From Paracyclopina nana (taxonomy: Eukaryota > Arthropoda > Copepoda > Cyclopoida > Cyclopettidae), in contig JAGUCH010000005.1 of the NCBI GenBank assembly GCA_019096065.1, positions 4,712,001-4,776,000 of the forward strand: DNA of 64,000 nucleotides, given 5' to 3'. This document shows positions 1-11,400 of the stretch, piece after piece (position 1 is the first letter of the stretch; each line of letters opens with the position of its first letter). The translations under genes and the position numbers were made by a program. Below the pieces are notes generated by a model, which ran no database searches, was not told the origin of the DNA, and saw only the letters and a list, made by a program, of their open reading frames with translations.

Positions 1-1980
1 GACTGGACCTTATGAGTTAGGTCCCAGAGAGTCCAAAACCAGTCCTAACTCAAAAACTTTACTACACGGTGCGGTACGCTAGAGGCCAAAAACGCGGCTG
101 CTACCGCACCCATAGTAGTAAAACAAGGCTATGATGTAAAAATTACTTTGAGGCATCTCATGGTCCAAAACCTGACTGGACCTCATGAGTTAGGTCCCAG
201 AGAGTCCAAAACCAGTCCTAACTCAAAAACTTTACTACACGGTGCGGTACGCTAGAGGCCAAAAACGCGGCTGCTACCGCACCCATAGTAGTAAAACAAG
301 GCTATGATGTAAAAATTACTTTGAGGCATCTCATGGTCCAAAACCTGACTGGACCTCATGAGTTAGGTCCCAGAGAGTCCAAAACCAGTCCTAACTCAAA
401 AACTTTACTACACGGTGCGGTACGCTAGAGGTCAAAAACAGGGCAACCGCACCGAACCGCACCCATAGTAGTAAAACAAGGCTATGATGTAAAAATTACT
501 TTGAGGCATCTCATGGTCCAAAACCTGACTGGACCTCATGAGTTAGGTCCCAGAGAGTCCAAAACCAGTCCTAACTCAAAAACTTTACTACACGGTGCGG
601 TACGCTAGAGGCCAAAAACGCGGCTGCTACCGCACCCATAGTAGTAAAACAAGGCTATGATGTAAAAATTACTTTGAGGCATCTCATGGTCCAAAACCTG
701 ACTGGACCTCATGAGTTAGGTCCCAGAGAGTCCAAAACCAGTCCTAACTCAAAAACTTTACTACACGGTGCGGTACGCTAGAGGTCAAAAACAGGGCTAC
801 CGCACCGAACCGCACCCATAGTAGTAAAAAAAGGCTTTTGGGTAAACATTACTTTGAGACATCTGATGGTCCAAAACCTGACTGGACCTTATGAGTTAGG
901 TCCCAGAGAGTCCAAAACCAGTCCTAACTCAAAAACTTTACTACACGGTGCGGTACGCTAGAGGCCAAAAATGCGGCTACCGCATCCATAGTAGTAAAAC
1001 AAGGCTACAATGTGAAAATTACTTTGAGGCATCTCATGGCCCAAAAGCAGATTGGACCTCATGAGTTAGGTCCCAGAGAGTCCAGAACCAGTCATAACTC
1101 AAAAACTTTACTACACAGTGCGGTACGCTAGAGGCCAAAAACGCGGCTACCGCATCCATAGTAGTAAAACAAGGCTACAATGTGAAAATTACTTTGAGAC
1201 ATCTGATGGTCCAAAACCTCACTGGACCTCATGAGTTAGGTCCCAGAGAGTCCAAAACTAGTCCTAACTCAAAAACTTTACTAAACGGTGCGGTACGCTA
1301 GAGGCCAAAAACGCGGCTGCTACCGCACCCATTGTAGTAAAAAAAAGGTTTTTGGGTAATAATTACTTTGAGGCATCTCATGGCCCAAAAGCTGATTGGA
1401 CCTCATGAGTTAGGTCCCAGAGAGTCCAAAAGCAGCCCTAACTCAAAAACTTTACTACACGGTGCGGTACGCTAGAGGCCAAAAACGCGGCTGCTACCGC
1501 ATCCATAGTAGTAAAACAAGGCTACAATGTGAAAATTACTTTGAGGCATCTCATGGCCCAAAAGCTGATTGGACCTCATGAGTTAGGTCACAGAGAGTCC
1601 AGAACCAGTCCTAACTCAAAAACTTTACTACACGGTGCGGTACGCTAGAGGCCAAAAACGCAGCTACCGCATCCATAGTAGTAAAACAAGGCTACAATGT
1701 GAAAATTACTTTGAGACATCTGATGGTCCAAAACCTGACTGGACCTCATGAGTTAGGTCCCAGAGAGTCCAAAACCAGTCCTAACTCAAAAACTTTACTA
1801 CACGGTGCGGTACGCTAGAGGCCAAAAACGCGGCTGCTACCGCATCCATAGTAGTAAAACAAGGCTACAATGTGAAAATTACTTTGAGGCATCTCATGGC
1901 CCAAAAGCTGATTGGACCTCATGAGTTAGGTCCCAGAGAGTCCAGAACCAGTCCTAACTCAAAAACTTTACTACACGGTG
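1..1980 (-). repeat. Satellite array, orientation A
   Basis: This is a head-to-tail array of a 173-180 bp monomer: the motif GACTGGACCT starts at 1, 174, 347, 527 and 700. About eleven copies are present. Each carries TTTACTACACGGTGCGGTA and, 30-40 bases later, its inverted partner TACCGCACC...GTAGTAAA, plus a second inverted pair GAGTTAGG/CCTAACTC. The longer monomers carry a short extra CCGCACCGAA-like insertion. Monomers in this array are the reverse complement of those from 1990 onward. There is no gene in it. Confidence 0.95.
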
Positions 1981-1989
1981 AAGTGCTAC

Positions 1990-4433
1990 TGCACCGAAAG
2001 CCGCGTTTTTGGCCTCTAGCATACCGCACCGTGTAGTAAAGTTTTTGAGTTAGGGCTGCTTTTGGACTCTCTGGGACCTAACTCATGAGGTCCAATCAGC
2101 TTTTGGGCCATGAGATGCCTCAAAGCAATTTTTGAATCATAGCCTTGTTTTACAACTATGGGTGCGGTAGCCGCATTTTTGGCCTCTAGCGTACCGCACC
2201 GTGTAGTAAAGTTTTTGAGTTAGGGCTGCTTTTGGACTCTCTGGGACCTAACTCATGAGGTCCAATCAGCTTTTGGGCCATGAGATGCCTCAAAGCAATT
2301 TTTGCATCATAGCCTTGTTTTACTACTATGGGTGCGGTAGCAGCCGCGTTTTTGGCCTCTAGCGTACCGCACCGTGTAGTAAAGTTTTTGAGTTAGGACT
2401 GGTTTTGGACTATCTGGGACCTAACTCATAAGGTCCAGTCAGGTTTTGGACCATCAGATGTCTCAAAGTAAATTTTACCCAAAAGCCTTGTTTTACTACT
2501 ATGGGTGCGGTTCGGTGCGGTAGCCCTGTTTTTGACCTCTAGTGTACCGCACCGTGTAGTAAAGTTTTTGAGTTAGGACTGGTTTTGGACTCTCTGGGAC
2601 CTAACTCATAAGGTCCAGACAGGTTTTGGACCATGAGATGCCTCAAAGTAATTTTTACATCATAGCCTTGTTTTACTACTATGGGTGCGGCAGCAGACGC
2701 GTTTTTGGCCTCTAGCGTACCGCACCGTGTAGTAAAGTTTTTGTGTTAGGACTGGTTTTGGACTTTCTGGGACCTAACTCATGAGGTCCAATCAGCTTTT
2801 GGGCCATGAGATGCCTCAAAGCAATTTTTGCATCATAGCCTTGTTTTACTACTATGGGTGCGGTAGCCGCGTATTTGGCCTCTAGCGTACCGCACCGTGT
2901 AGTAAAGTTTTTGAGTTAGGACTGGTTTTGGACTCTCTGGGACCTAACTCATGAGGTCCAGTCAGGTTTTGGACCATCAGATGTCTCAAAGTAATTTTTA
3001 CATCATAGCCTTGTTTTACTACTACGGTTGCGGTAGCAGCCGCGTTTTTGGCCTCTAGCGTACCGCACCGTGTAGTAAAGTTTTTGAGTTAGGACTGGTT
3101 TTGGACTCTCTGGGACCTAACTCATGAGGTCCAGTCAGGTTTTTGACCATCAGATGTCTCAAAGTAATTTTTACCCAAAAGCCTTGTTTTACTACTATGG
3201 GTGCGGTTCGGTGCGGTAGCCCTGTTTTTGACCTCTAGCGTACCGCACCGTGTAGTAAAGTTTTTGAGTTAGGACTGGTTTTGGACTCTCTGGGACCTAA
3301 CTCATAAGGTCCAGTCAGGTTTTGGACCATGAGATGCCTCAAAGTAATTTTTACATCATAGCCTTGTTTTACTACTATGGGTGCGGTAGCAGCCGCGTTT
3401 TTGGCCTCTAGCGTACCGCACCGTGTAGTAAAGTTTTTGAGTTAGGACTGGTTTTGGACTCTCTGGGACCTAACTCATGAGGTCCAGTCAGGTTTTTGAC
3501 CATCAGATGTCTCAAAGTAATTTTTACCCAAAAGCCTTGTTTTACTACTATGGGTGCAGTTCGGTGCGGTAGCCCTGTTTTTGACCTCTAGCGTACCGCA
3601 CTGTGTAGTAAAGTTTTTGAGTTAGGACTGGTTTTGGACTCTCTGGGACCTAACTCATAAGGTCCAGTCAGGTTTTGGACCATGAGATGCCTCAAAGTAA
3701 TTTTTACATCATAGCCTTGTTTTACTACTATGGGTGCGGTAGCAGCCGCGTTTTTGGCCTCTAGCGTACCGCACCGTGTAGTAAAGTTTTTGAGTTAGGA
3801 CTGGTTTTGGACTCTCTGGGACCTAACTCATAAGGTCCAGTCAGGTTTTGGACCATCAGATGTCTCAAAGTAAATTTTACCCAAAAGCCTTGTTTTACTA
3901 CTATGGGTGCGGTTCGGTGCGGTAGCCCTGTTTTTGACCTCTAGCGTACCGCACCGTGTAGTAAAGTTTTTGAGTTAGGACTGGTTTTGGACTCTCTGGG
4001 ACCTAACTCATAAGGTCCAGTCAGGTTTTTGACCATGAGATGCCTCAAAGTAATTTTTACATCATAGCCTTGTTTTACTACTATGGGTGCGGTAGCAGCC
4101 GCGTTTTTGGCCTCTAGCGTACCGCACCGTGTAGTAAAGTTTTTGAGTTAGGACTGGTTTTGGACTCTCTGGGACCTAACTCATGAGGTCCAGTCAGGTT
4201 TTTGACCATCAGATGTCTCAAAGTAATTTTTACCCAAAAGCCTTGTTTTACTACTATGGGTGCGGTTCGGTGCGGTAGCCCTGTTTTTGACCTCTAGCGT
4301 ACCGCACCGTGTAGTAAAGTTTTTGAGTTAGGACTGGTTTTGGACTCTCTGGGACCTAACTCATGAGGTCCAATCAGCTTTTGGGCCATGAGATGCCTCA
4401 AAGCAATTTTTGCATCATAGCCTTGTTTTACTA
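1990..4433 (+). repeat. Satellite array, orientation B (left of transposase)
   Basis: About fourteen monomers of the same 170-180 bp satellite are present, inverted relative to 1-1980. The switch occurs between 1980 and 1990, inside a monomer, and leaves a large palindrome. Two monomer variants alternate, one with GGTAGCAGCCGCG and one with GGTTCGGTGCGGTAGCCCTG. This suggests a dimeric higher-order unit in this part of the array. Confidence 0.93.
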
Positions 4434-4640
4434 CTGTGAGTGCGGTTCGGTGCGGTAGCCCTGTTTTTGGCTTGGTTTATTTTTATTTTAATATCTGCGA
4501 TTTGAAATTTTGTTATTTAGTTGAATTTTTTTATTACTCTTTTTGTTATGGTGCGGTTTTTAGTATGGTGCGGTATGGTGCTATTCGGTGCGGTTTGGTG
4601 CGGTATGATGCTGTTTTTTGTATATACGTAGTAGAAGAGT
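4434..4640 (+). repeat. G-rich terminal block of the left array
   Basis: After the last monomer come irregular copies of GGTGCGGT (near 4440, 4552, 4567, 4586, 4596), ending in TTTTGTATATACGTAG. The layout closely resembles 14418-14517, which ends in TTTAGTATGTACCGTAG. I read it as a terminal or subterminal part of the element. A short open frame across it (4436-4669) is low-complexity and not credible as a gene. Confidence 0.7.
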
Positions 4641-4980
4641 CTCTTTCAGAGATACCAGACAAAACTTAATCTAACAAATCTTTTAACTTCAAAAAGTGCC
4701 AAATTCAAAATGCACACTTTTGAGGTGATTGATTGACACTTTCAGCTACTCTTGCACTACTGAGGGCCTCTCAACCCAAGCCCTCAAAGTAATGGATCAA
4801 ATGCTAAGTCAAGATTGCCTGGTCTGGTAACTTCATTAACATTTGAAAATTACTTTCCATCATATAAAATTGTATATACATGTAAACAAATTATAAAACA
4901 GGCTTACAAATGCCTGAACTCTTTTTACTTTAAAAAATTTGCTCAGCTATTTTATTAGCTTGTTTTATAAATTGTTTACA

Positions 4981-4990
4981 TATATAAATA
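4981..4990 (+). promoter_or_regulatory. TATA-like box upstream of the transposase
   Basis: TATATAAATA lies 75 bases before the proposed ATG at 5065, a suitable distance for a TATA-driven start. The surroundings are A+T-rich, so chance occurrence is possible. An acceptor-like TTTCCAG also lies just before the ATG (about 5054-5060), so an upstream non-coding or coding exon cannot be excluded. Confidence 0.35.
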
Positions 4991-5064
4991 GATATTATAT
5001 GACAATTGATGATACCAAAACTTTTTAGAACACACAGGGATATGGAAAAACATTTCCAGAGTCT

Positions 5065-8000
5065 ATGGATGACTTGGATGAAGGTGTTCAGAGAAAAACA
5101 CCAATGAGAGCATACTGTGACACCTTGAAAAAAAGAAGCGGATTGCAGCGTCCTCGAAATCTCCGGCAAGCCCAAAGTAGGAAATACCTTCAGAAAAAGG
5201 CCAGAAATGAGACCAAGTCATCAAACTTAGCCCAAGCAGTGGTTAATGTCTTGAACATGTTGGCCAAGGGAGATCCTTGTGTTCAGCTAGTGACTTTCAA
5301 AAATGGAAGTGGTGGTCAACCAGCAGTTCATCTTTTTCATAAAGAACTTGCTGCTCTTGCCAGGGGATGCACAGCAACTGACTCTGTTTGTCCATCTGTT
5401 TTGGTCCCTGATGTTACATTCAACATTGGGAGTTACTATGTAACTCAAGCAGTATTTGAGTGTAAAGCACTCCAACTTCAAGGTAAACTATGAACTCATG
5501 TAGGTGGAAGAATGTACAGAGATAAAGACTACCAAGTATATTGAATCTTTATCAAGATCATGATTTATTTCCCAATTAAATGTTGCATTAAAAGGCTGGG
5601 TTAAGTAACTTGATGGCATAATTCATAATTTCAGGCTCCGACAAATCTCCTACCCTGGTTGCCTCTAATTTTCTGCATTTTTCAACTAAGTATGAGGATT
5701 TTCTGCCAATGTTTCAGCACCTTTTCATGGTGTACAACCAAATCAAGCCAATGGACGAGAACACAAAAGTGATAACAGGGAGTGATCAAGAAAAGGCATT
5801 GGTTAATGCCATTAGAGATGGCAGCAAAGATAAAAACATCCATGTTACCTGTGGTAAGCTAATAAGAGGATGATTTAATTTTGAAGCTAAATTACAGCTG
5901 TTAATGAAGTTTTTACATTTGAAACATTATGTATTCTTAGCTCAGAGAAGATGAAACAACAATAGCAGCTAAATCCATAATATTGCCAATCGGTTTCTTT
6001 CACCTTTTTGACATTTTATTAGTATGTTGCATATCAAATGCATTGCTATAGTTTGTGAAGCACATTTGCTCATTTTGCACCTGTATAACTTCACATTTTT
6101 ATTGGAAGCAGTAAACAAGTATTGGAACTCTTATACCAGATCACTGCTTGGAATGAGCATTTTTGTCGATGGTGTGATTTTTTTCACAATTAGGTAGATG
6201 TCAGGAGCAAACCTTTCTTGACGAATTTTAAGGTGGCCTTTGGGCTGGTTTTGGGGCAAGGCAAAGCAATAATTAAAAGTGCTAACATTATATGAAAGTG
6301 ACGTTGTCATGTTACCACAACCAACATTAAAAAAAATGCAAAAATATTGTACTTCTCATTGATGATAACTTTCAAATACAGGGAAGCACCTCAAGAATGG
6401 CACTGTCCGCCACCTTCAAAAAGCAGGAAACTCAGCCAAATTGATGAGTGCTATCAAATCAGCCATTTATGGGCAAAAAGGAATAGTGCACACAACAAAA
6501 GAGAAGGAAGAATATGATGCTAAATTTGCAGCCTTCAAGAAAGAGTATGGGGATTCGTTTGGCAATCCAAAGTACCTTGACAACCTTGAAGAAACAATTT
6601 GGAAGCATGTTATCTTGCCTTCCATGCTAACTCCAGCTGTGAAAGTCATGTGGATGAACCAAAGAGTAGAGGCTGAAAACTCTGGCTTGAAAAGCTATAC
6701 AGAGCACACCAAACAGGCTCTTGATGAAGCTGTGACTGTTTGCAAGGACCGCCAATTTGGTCAGGTAACATATTTTGCTGAAAATGCTCTATTATGCAGT
6801 TTGTTATGGAGGATTGTTAACATTTAAAAACTGAAAGGTTATTATGGTTACTCTAGAAAAACCAAAAAAGAAAGTAGTAGAAACAATAATTTGGAAGCTT
6901 GAACTTTGATAATTGGATCAAAGGAAAATCATTCTAATAGCTCTTTATTCAAAGAAGTTAAAGCTGATAAGGATCATCAAATAGCTGAAATAATTTTTTT
7001 TAAATGCTTATTTTTAAAATGCTCAGAAACATTTCAATAGCCTGTGTTATAGCAAAGAGAAAATATTTTATTTGAAATTCCCTAATCAAGTTATCACTCT
7101 AGCAGGATTAGAATTACTAAGTTTTAAAGTGAATTAAGTTTTATGGCCCTATGTTCCTAAAGAAAACAAATATTTCACTTAAAATCAGACTTTTAGTATT
7201 AGTATTTTTTCTTATAGCTTGAAGATGTAAAGGCAGCTCTCCATGGTGAAGGAAGATTCAGACTTGCACCAGACTTCATAAAGTTTGAAATTGCCCCTCA
7301 AGTGTGGCACAATTGGCCACAAGAGAAGAGGGATGCCTACTTCCAAAAGTTTCTGAAATGTCTAACAAAACAGGAGAAAGTTGTTGATGATGGGTTTGTG
7401 GTATCTCAGGAAGGGTTGGCAATCAAGGACAAAAAAACATGTGGTATGTGATGGTGTATATGCACATTAAAATTTGACAATTGTGATAAGTATTACTCAA
7501 TTTATGCATGTTTTCCTTTTATTTTAGCCAAAAAACCGGGCCAAAGAACAAGGCCAGGTGCAACCAGGTGCAACAGTTCTGGAAGAACTTCAGGCAAAAA
7601 ACAAAAGAAAAGGGGTAGAAGCAAAAGTGAGCAATCAACACCAATGAAAAGTTCATTTGAGGTTTCCAGTGATGATGGGGATGCAATCTCATCAAAAATA
7701 AATTCTTCCAATGGAAACAAAAAAGTTTATGACGCAAAACAAAGCCCCAAAAGCCCTATTTCAAAACGAAAGAAAGCAGATCAAAAATCTCCCTTGAGAC
7801 GCAGTAAAAGGACTCCATGCAAAAGTCCACTCAAATGGTCTCCTAGCTTTAGTCCAAAAAAGCAGGCCCAAAAGAGTCAAAAACTGAAGTCAATTCTAAA
7901 GAAGACACCAAAGAAACAAGATGACACATTTGAGTGGAACGATGAAGACAACATTTTCCCTGATGAAACAAAAATGACTTTTGAATATGGTTCTGGAAAA

Positions 8001-8373
8001 AAGTCACCTTACAGAAGGAGCAGTCTTGTGAAAGTCGCAGAAGAGTGGTCACCCGTGATAAAAAGCCCAAAGGGAAGGAAGAAGGTTTCTAAAGGTAATA
8101 TTCAAAGAAGTAGTAATAGCAAATAATTAATTACAACTATTAACAGAGCTGTTTAAGAAGAAAAACCAAGATGCTGACATTTTCATGGATTTCTTGAAAG
8201 ACAAGATTAGGAACCTCAAAGAGAAAAAGGCACAAGCAAGCATTGATGAAACTGTGACTTTCAAGGGTGAGCCTTTGAGAAGAGGTAAAAAATACAATTA
8301 CAACATAAAAAAGAGAAAAGAAAAGAAACATTTACTTTCAGATCTTGCAAAAGACACAACATTGAAGGAGTAG
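5065..8373 (+). CDS. Mutator-like element (MULE) transposase, intact, six exons
   Basis: The exons are 5065-5482, 5635-5853, 6382-6764, 7218-7443, 7528-8094 and 8147-8373. All junctions are GT-AG and keep phase, giving 679 residues with no internal stop. The protein should cut and join the element's DNA ends in the nucleus. The MULE-type DDE core is readable: D116 in VPDVTFNIGSYYVT, D190 in TGSDQEKALVNAI, and E309 or E311 in RVEAENSGLK. These spacings fit the animal MULE family. Residues from about 395 to 600 are basic and rich in Ser-Pro-Lys motifs resembling histone H1 tails. No zinc finger of the usual N-terminal kind is seen, so a further 5' exon may exist. The open frame through six exons suggests a young, possibly active copy. 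Family assignment rests on motifs, not on a search. Confidence 0.8.
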
Positions 8374-8443
8374 GAAAAACCATGCTTGACAATCAAGCTT
8401 CAACTTCATATGTGATAAGATATGAGACATTTCGACATGATTA

Positions 8444-8449
8444 AATAAA
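8444..8449 (+). terminator. Poly(A) signal of the transposase gene
   Basis: AATAAA occurs 71 bases after the stop codon and just before the satellite resumes near 8487. It supports 8373 as the real 3' end of the coding region. Confidence 0.6.
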
Positions 8450-8486
8450 ATAAAGTTTCTCAGTTAAAAACAACATTTGCATTTAT

Positions 8487-11400
8487 TGCCTCTACTGCAC
8501 TGTACCGAACTGTGTAGTAAAGTTTTTGAGTAAGTGCTGATTTTGGACTATCTGGGACCTAAGTCATGAGCTCCAGTCAGGTTTTGGGCCCTGAGATGCC
8601 TCAAAATATTTTTTAACCCTTTAGCCTAGTATTACTACAATGGGTGCGGTTCGCTGCAGTAGCCCTGTTTTTGGCCTCTAGCGTACCGCACCGTGTAGTA
8701 ACGTTTTTGAGTTAGGGCTGGTTTTGGACTCTCTGGGACCTAACTCATGAGGTCCAATCAGCTTCGGGGCCATGAGATGCCCCAAAGCAATTTTTGCATC
8801 ATAGCCTTGTTTTACTACTATAGGTGCGGTAGCCGCGTTTTTGGCCTCTAGCGTACCGCACCGTGTAGTAAAGTTTTTGAGTTAGGGCTGGTTTTGGACT
8901 CTCTGGGACCTAACTCATGAGGTCCAATCAGCTTTGGGGCCATGAGATGCCCCAAAGCAATTTTTGCATCATAGCCTTGTTTTACTACTATGGGTGCGGT
9001 AGCCGCGTTTTTGGCCTCTAGCATACCGCACCGTGAAGTAAGGTTTTTGAGTTAGGGCTGATTTTGGACTCTCAGGGACCTAACTCATGAGGTCCAATCA
9101 GCTTTTGGGCCATGAGATGCCTCAAAGCAATTTTTGCATCATAGCCTTGTTTTACTACTATGGGTGCGGTAGCAGACGCGTTTTTGGCCTCTAGCGTACC
9201 GCACCGTGTAGTAAAGTTTTTGAGTTAGGGCTGCTTTTGGACTCTCTGGGACCTAACTCATGAGGTCCAATCAGCTTTTGGGCCATGAGATGAATTCAAG
9301 CAATTTTTACATCATAGCCTTGTTTTACTACTATGGGTGCGGTAGCCGCGTTTTTGGCCTCTAGCGTACCGCACCGTGTAGTAAAGTTTTTGAGTTAGGG
9401 CTGGTTTTGGACTCTCTGGGACCTAACTCATCAGGTCCAATCAGCTTTTGGGCCATGAGATGAATTCAAGCAATTTTTGCATCATAGCCTTGTTTTACTA
9501 CTATGGGTGCGGTAGCCGCGTTTTTGGCCTCTAGCGTACCGCACCGTGTAGTAAAGTTTTTGAGTTAGGACTGGTTTTGGACTCTCTGGGACCTAACTCA
9601 TCAGGTCCAATCAGCTTTTGGGCCATGAGATGAATTCAAGCAATTTTTGCATCATAGCCTTGTTTTACTACTATGGGTGCGGTAGCCGCGTTTTTGGCCT
9701 CTAGCGTACCGCACCGTGTAGTAAAGTTTTTGAGTTAGGGCTGCTTTTGGACTCTCTGGGACCTAACTCATGAGGTCCAATCAGCTTTTGGGCCATGAGA
9801 TGCCTCAAAGCAATTTTTGCATCATAGCCTTGTTTTACTACTATGGGTGCGGTAGCCGCGTTTTTGGCCTCTAGCGTACCGCACCGTGTAGTAAAGTTTT
9901 TGAGTTAGGGCTGCTTTTGGACTCTCTGGGACCTAACTCATGAGGTCCAATCAGCTTTTGGGCCATGAGATGAATTCAAGCAATTTTTGCATCATAGCCT
10001 TGTTTTACTACTATGGGTGCGGTAGCAGCCGCGTTTTTGGCCTCTGGCGTACCGCACCGTGTAGTAAAGTTTTTGAGTTAGGACTGGTTTTGGACTCTCT
10101 GGGACCTAACTCATGAGGTCCAATCATCTTTTGGGCCATGAGATGCCTCAAAGTAATTTTCACATCATAGCCTTGTTTTACTACTGTGGGTGCGGTTCGG
10201 TGCGGTAGCCCTGTTTTTTGCCTCTAGCGTACCGCACCATGTAGTAAAGTTTTTGAGTTAGGACTGGTTTTGGACTCTCTGGGACCTAACTCATGAGGTC
10301 CAATCAGCTTTTGGACCATGAGATGCCTCAAAGTAATTTTCACATTGTAGCCTTGTTTTACTACTTTGGATGCGGAAGCCGCGTTTTTGGCCTCTAGCAT
10401 ACCGCACCGTGTAGTAAAGTTTTTGAGTTAGAGCTAGTTTTGGATTTTCTGGGACCTAACTCATGTGGTCCAATCAGCTATTGGGCCATGACATGCCTCA
10501 AAGTAATTTTTGCATCATAGCCTTGTTTTACTACTATGGGTGCGGTAGCAGCTGCGTTTTTGGCCTCTAGCGTACCGCACCGTGTAGTAAAGTTTTTGAG
10601 TTAGGGCTGGTTTTGGACTCTCTGGGACCTAACTCATGAGGTCCAATCATCTTTGGGGCCATGAGATGCCCCAAAGCAATTTTTGCATCAAAGCCTTGTT
10701 TTACTACTATGGGTGCGGTAGCCGCGTTTTTGGCCTCTAGCGTACCGCACCGTGTAGTAAAGTTTTTGAGTTAGGGCTGATTTTGGACTCTCAGGGACCT
10801 AACTCATGAGGTCCAATCAGCTTTTGGGCCATGAGATGCCTCAAAGCAATTTTTGCATCATAGCCTTGTTTTACTACTATGGGTGCGGTAGCCGCGTTTT
10901 TGGCCTCTAGCGTACCGCACCGTGTAGTAAAGTTTTTGAGTTAGGGCTGCTTTTGGACTCTCTGGGACCTAACTCATGAGGTCCAATCAGCTTTTGGGCC
11001 ATGAGATGCCTCAAAGTAATTTTCACATCATAGCCTTGTTTTACTACTGTGGGTGCGGTTCGGTGCGGTAGCCCTGTTTTTTGCCTCTAGCGTACCGCAC
11101 CATGTAGTAAAGTTTTTGAGTTAGGACTGGTTTTGGACTCTCTGGGACCTAACTCATGAGGTCCAATCAGCTTTTGGACCATGAGATGCCTCAAAGTAAT
11201 TTTCACATTGTAGCCTTGTTTTACTACTTTGGATGCGGAAGCCGCGTTTTTGGCCTCTAGCATACCGCACCGTGTAGTAAAGTTTTTGAGTTAGAGCTAG
11301 TTTTGGATTTTCTGGGACCTAACTCATGTGGTCCAATCAGCTATTGGGCCATGACATGCCTCAAAGTAATTTTTGCATCATAGCCTTGTTTTACTACTAT

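Noticed and set aside
4436..4669. 77-codon frame at the array edge
   Set aside because: It translates the G-rich terminal repeat; low complexity and no start context.
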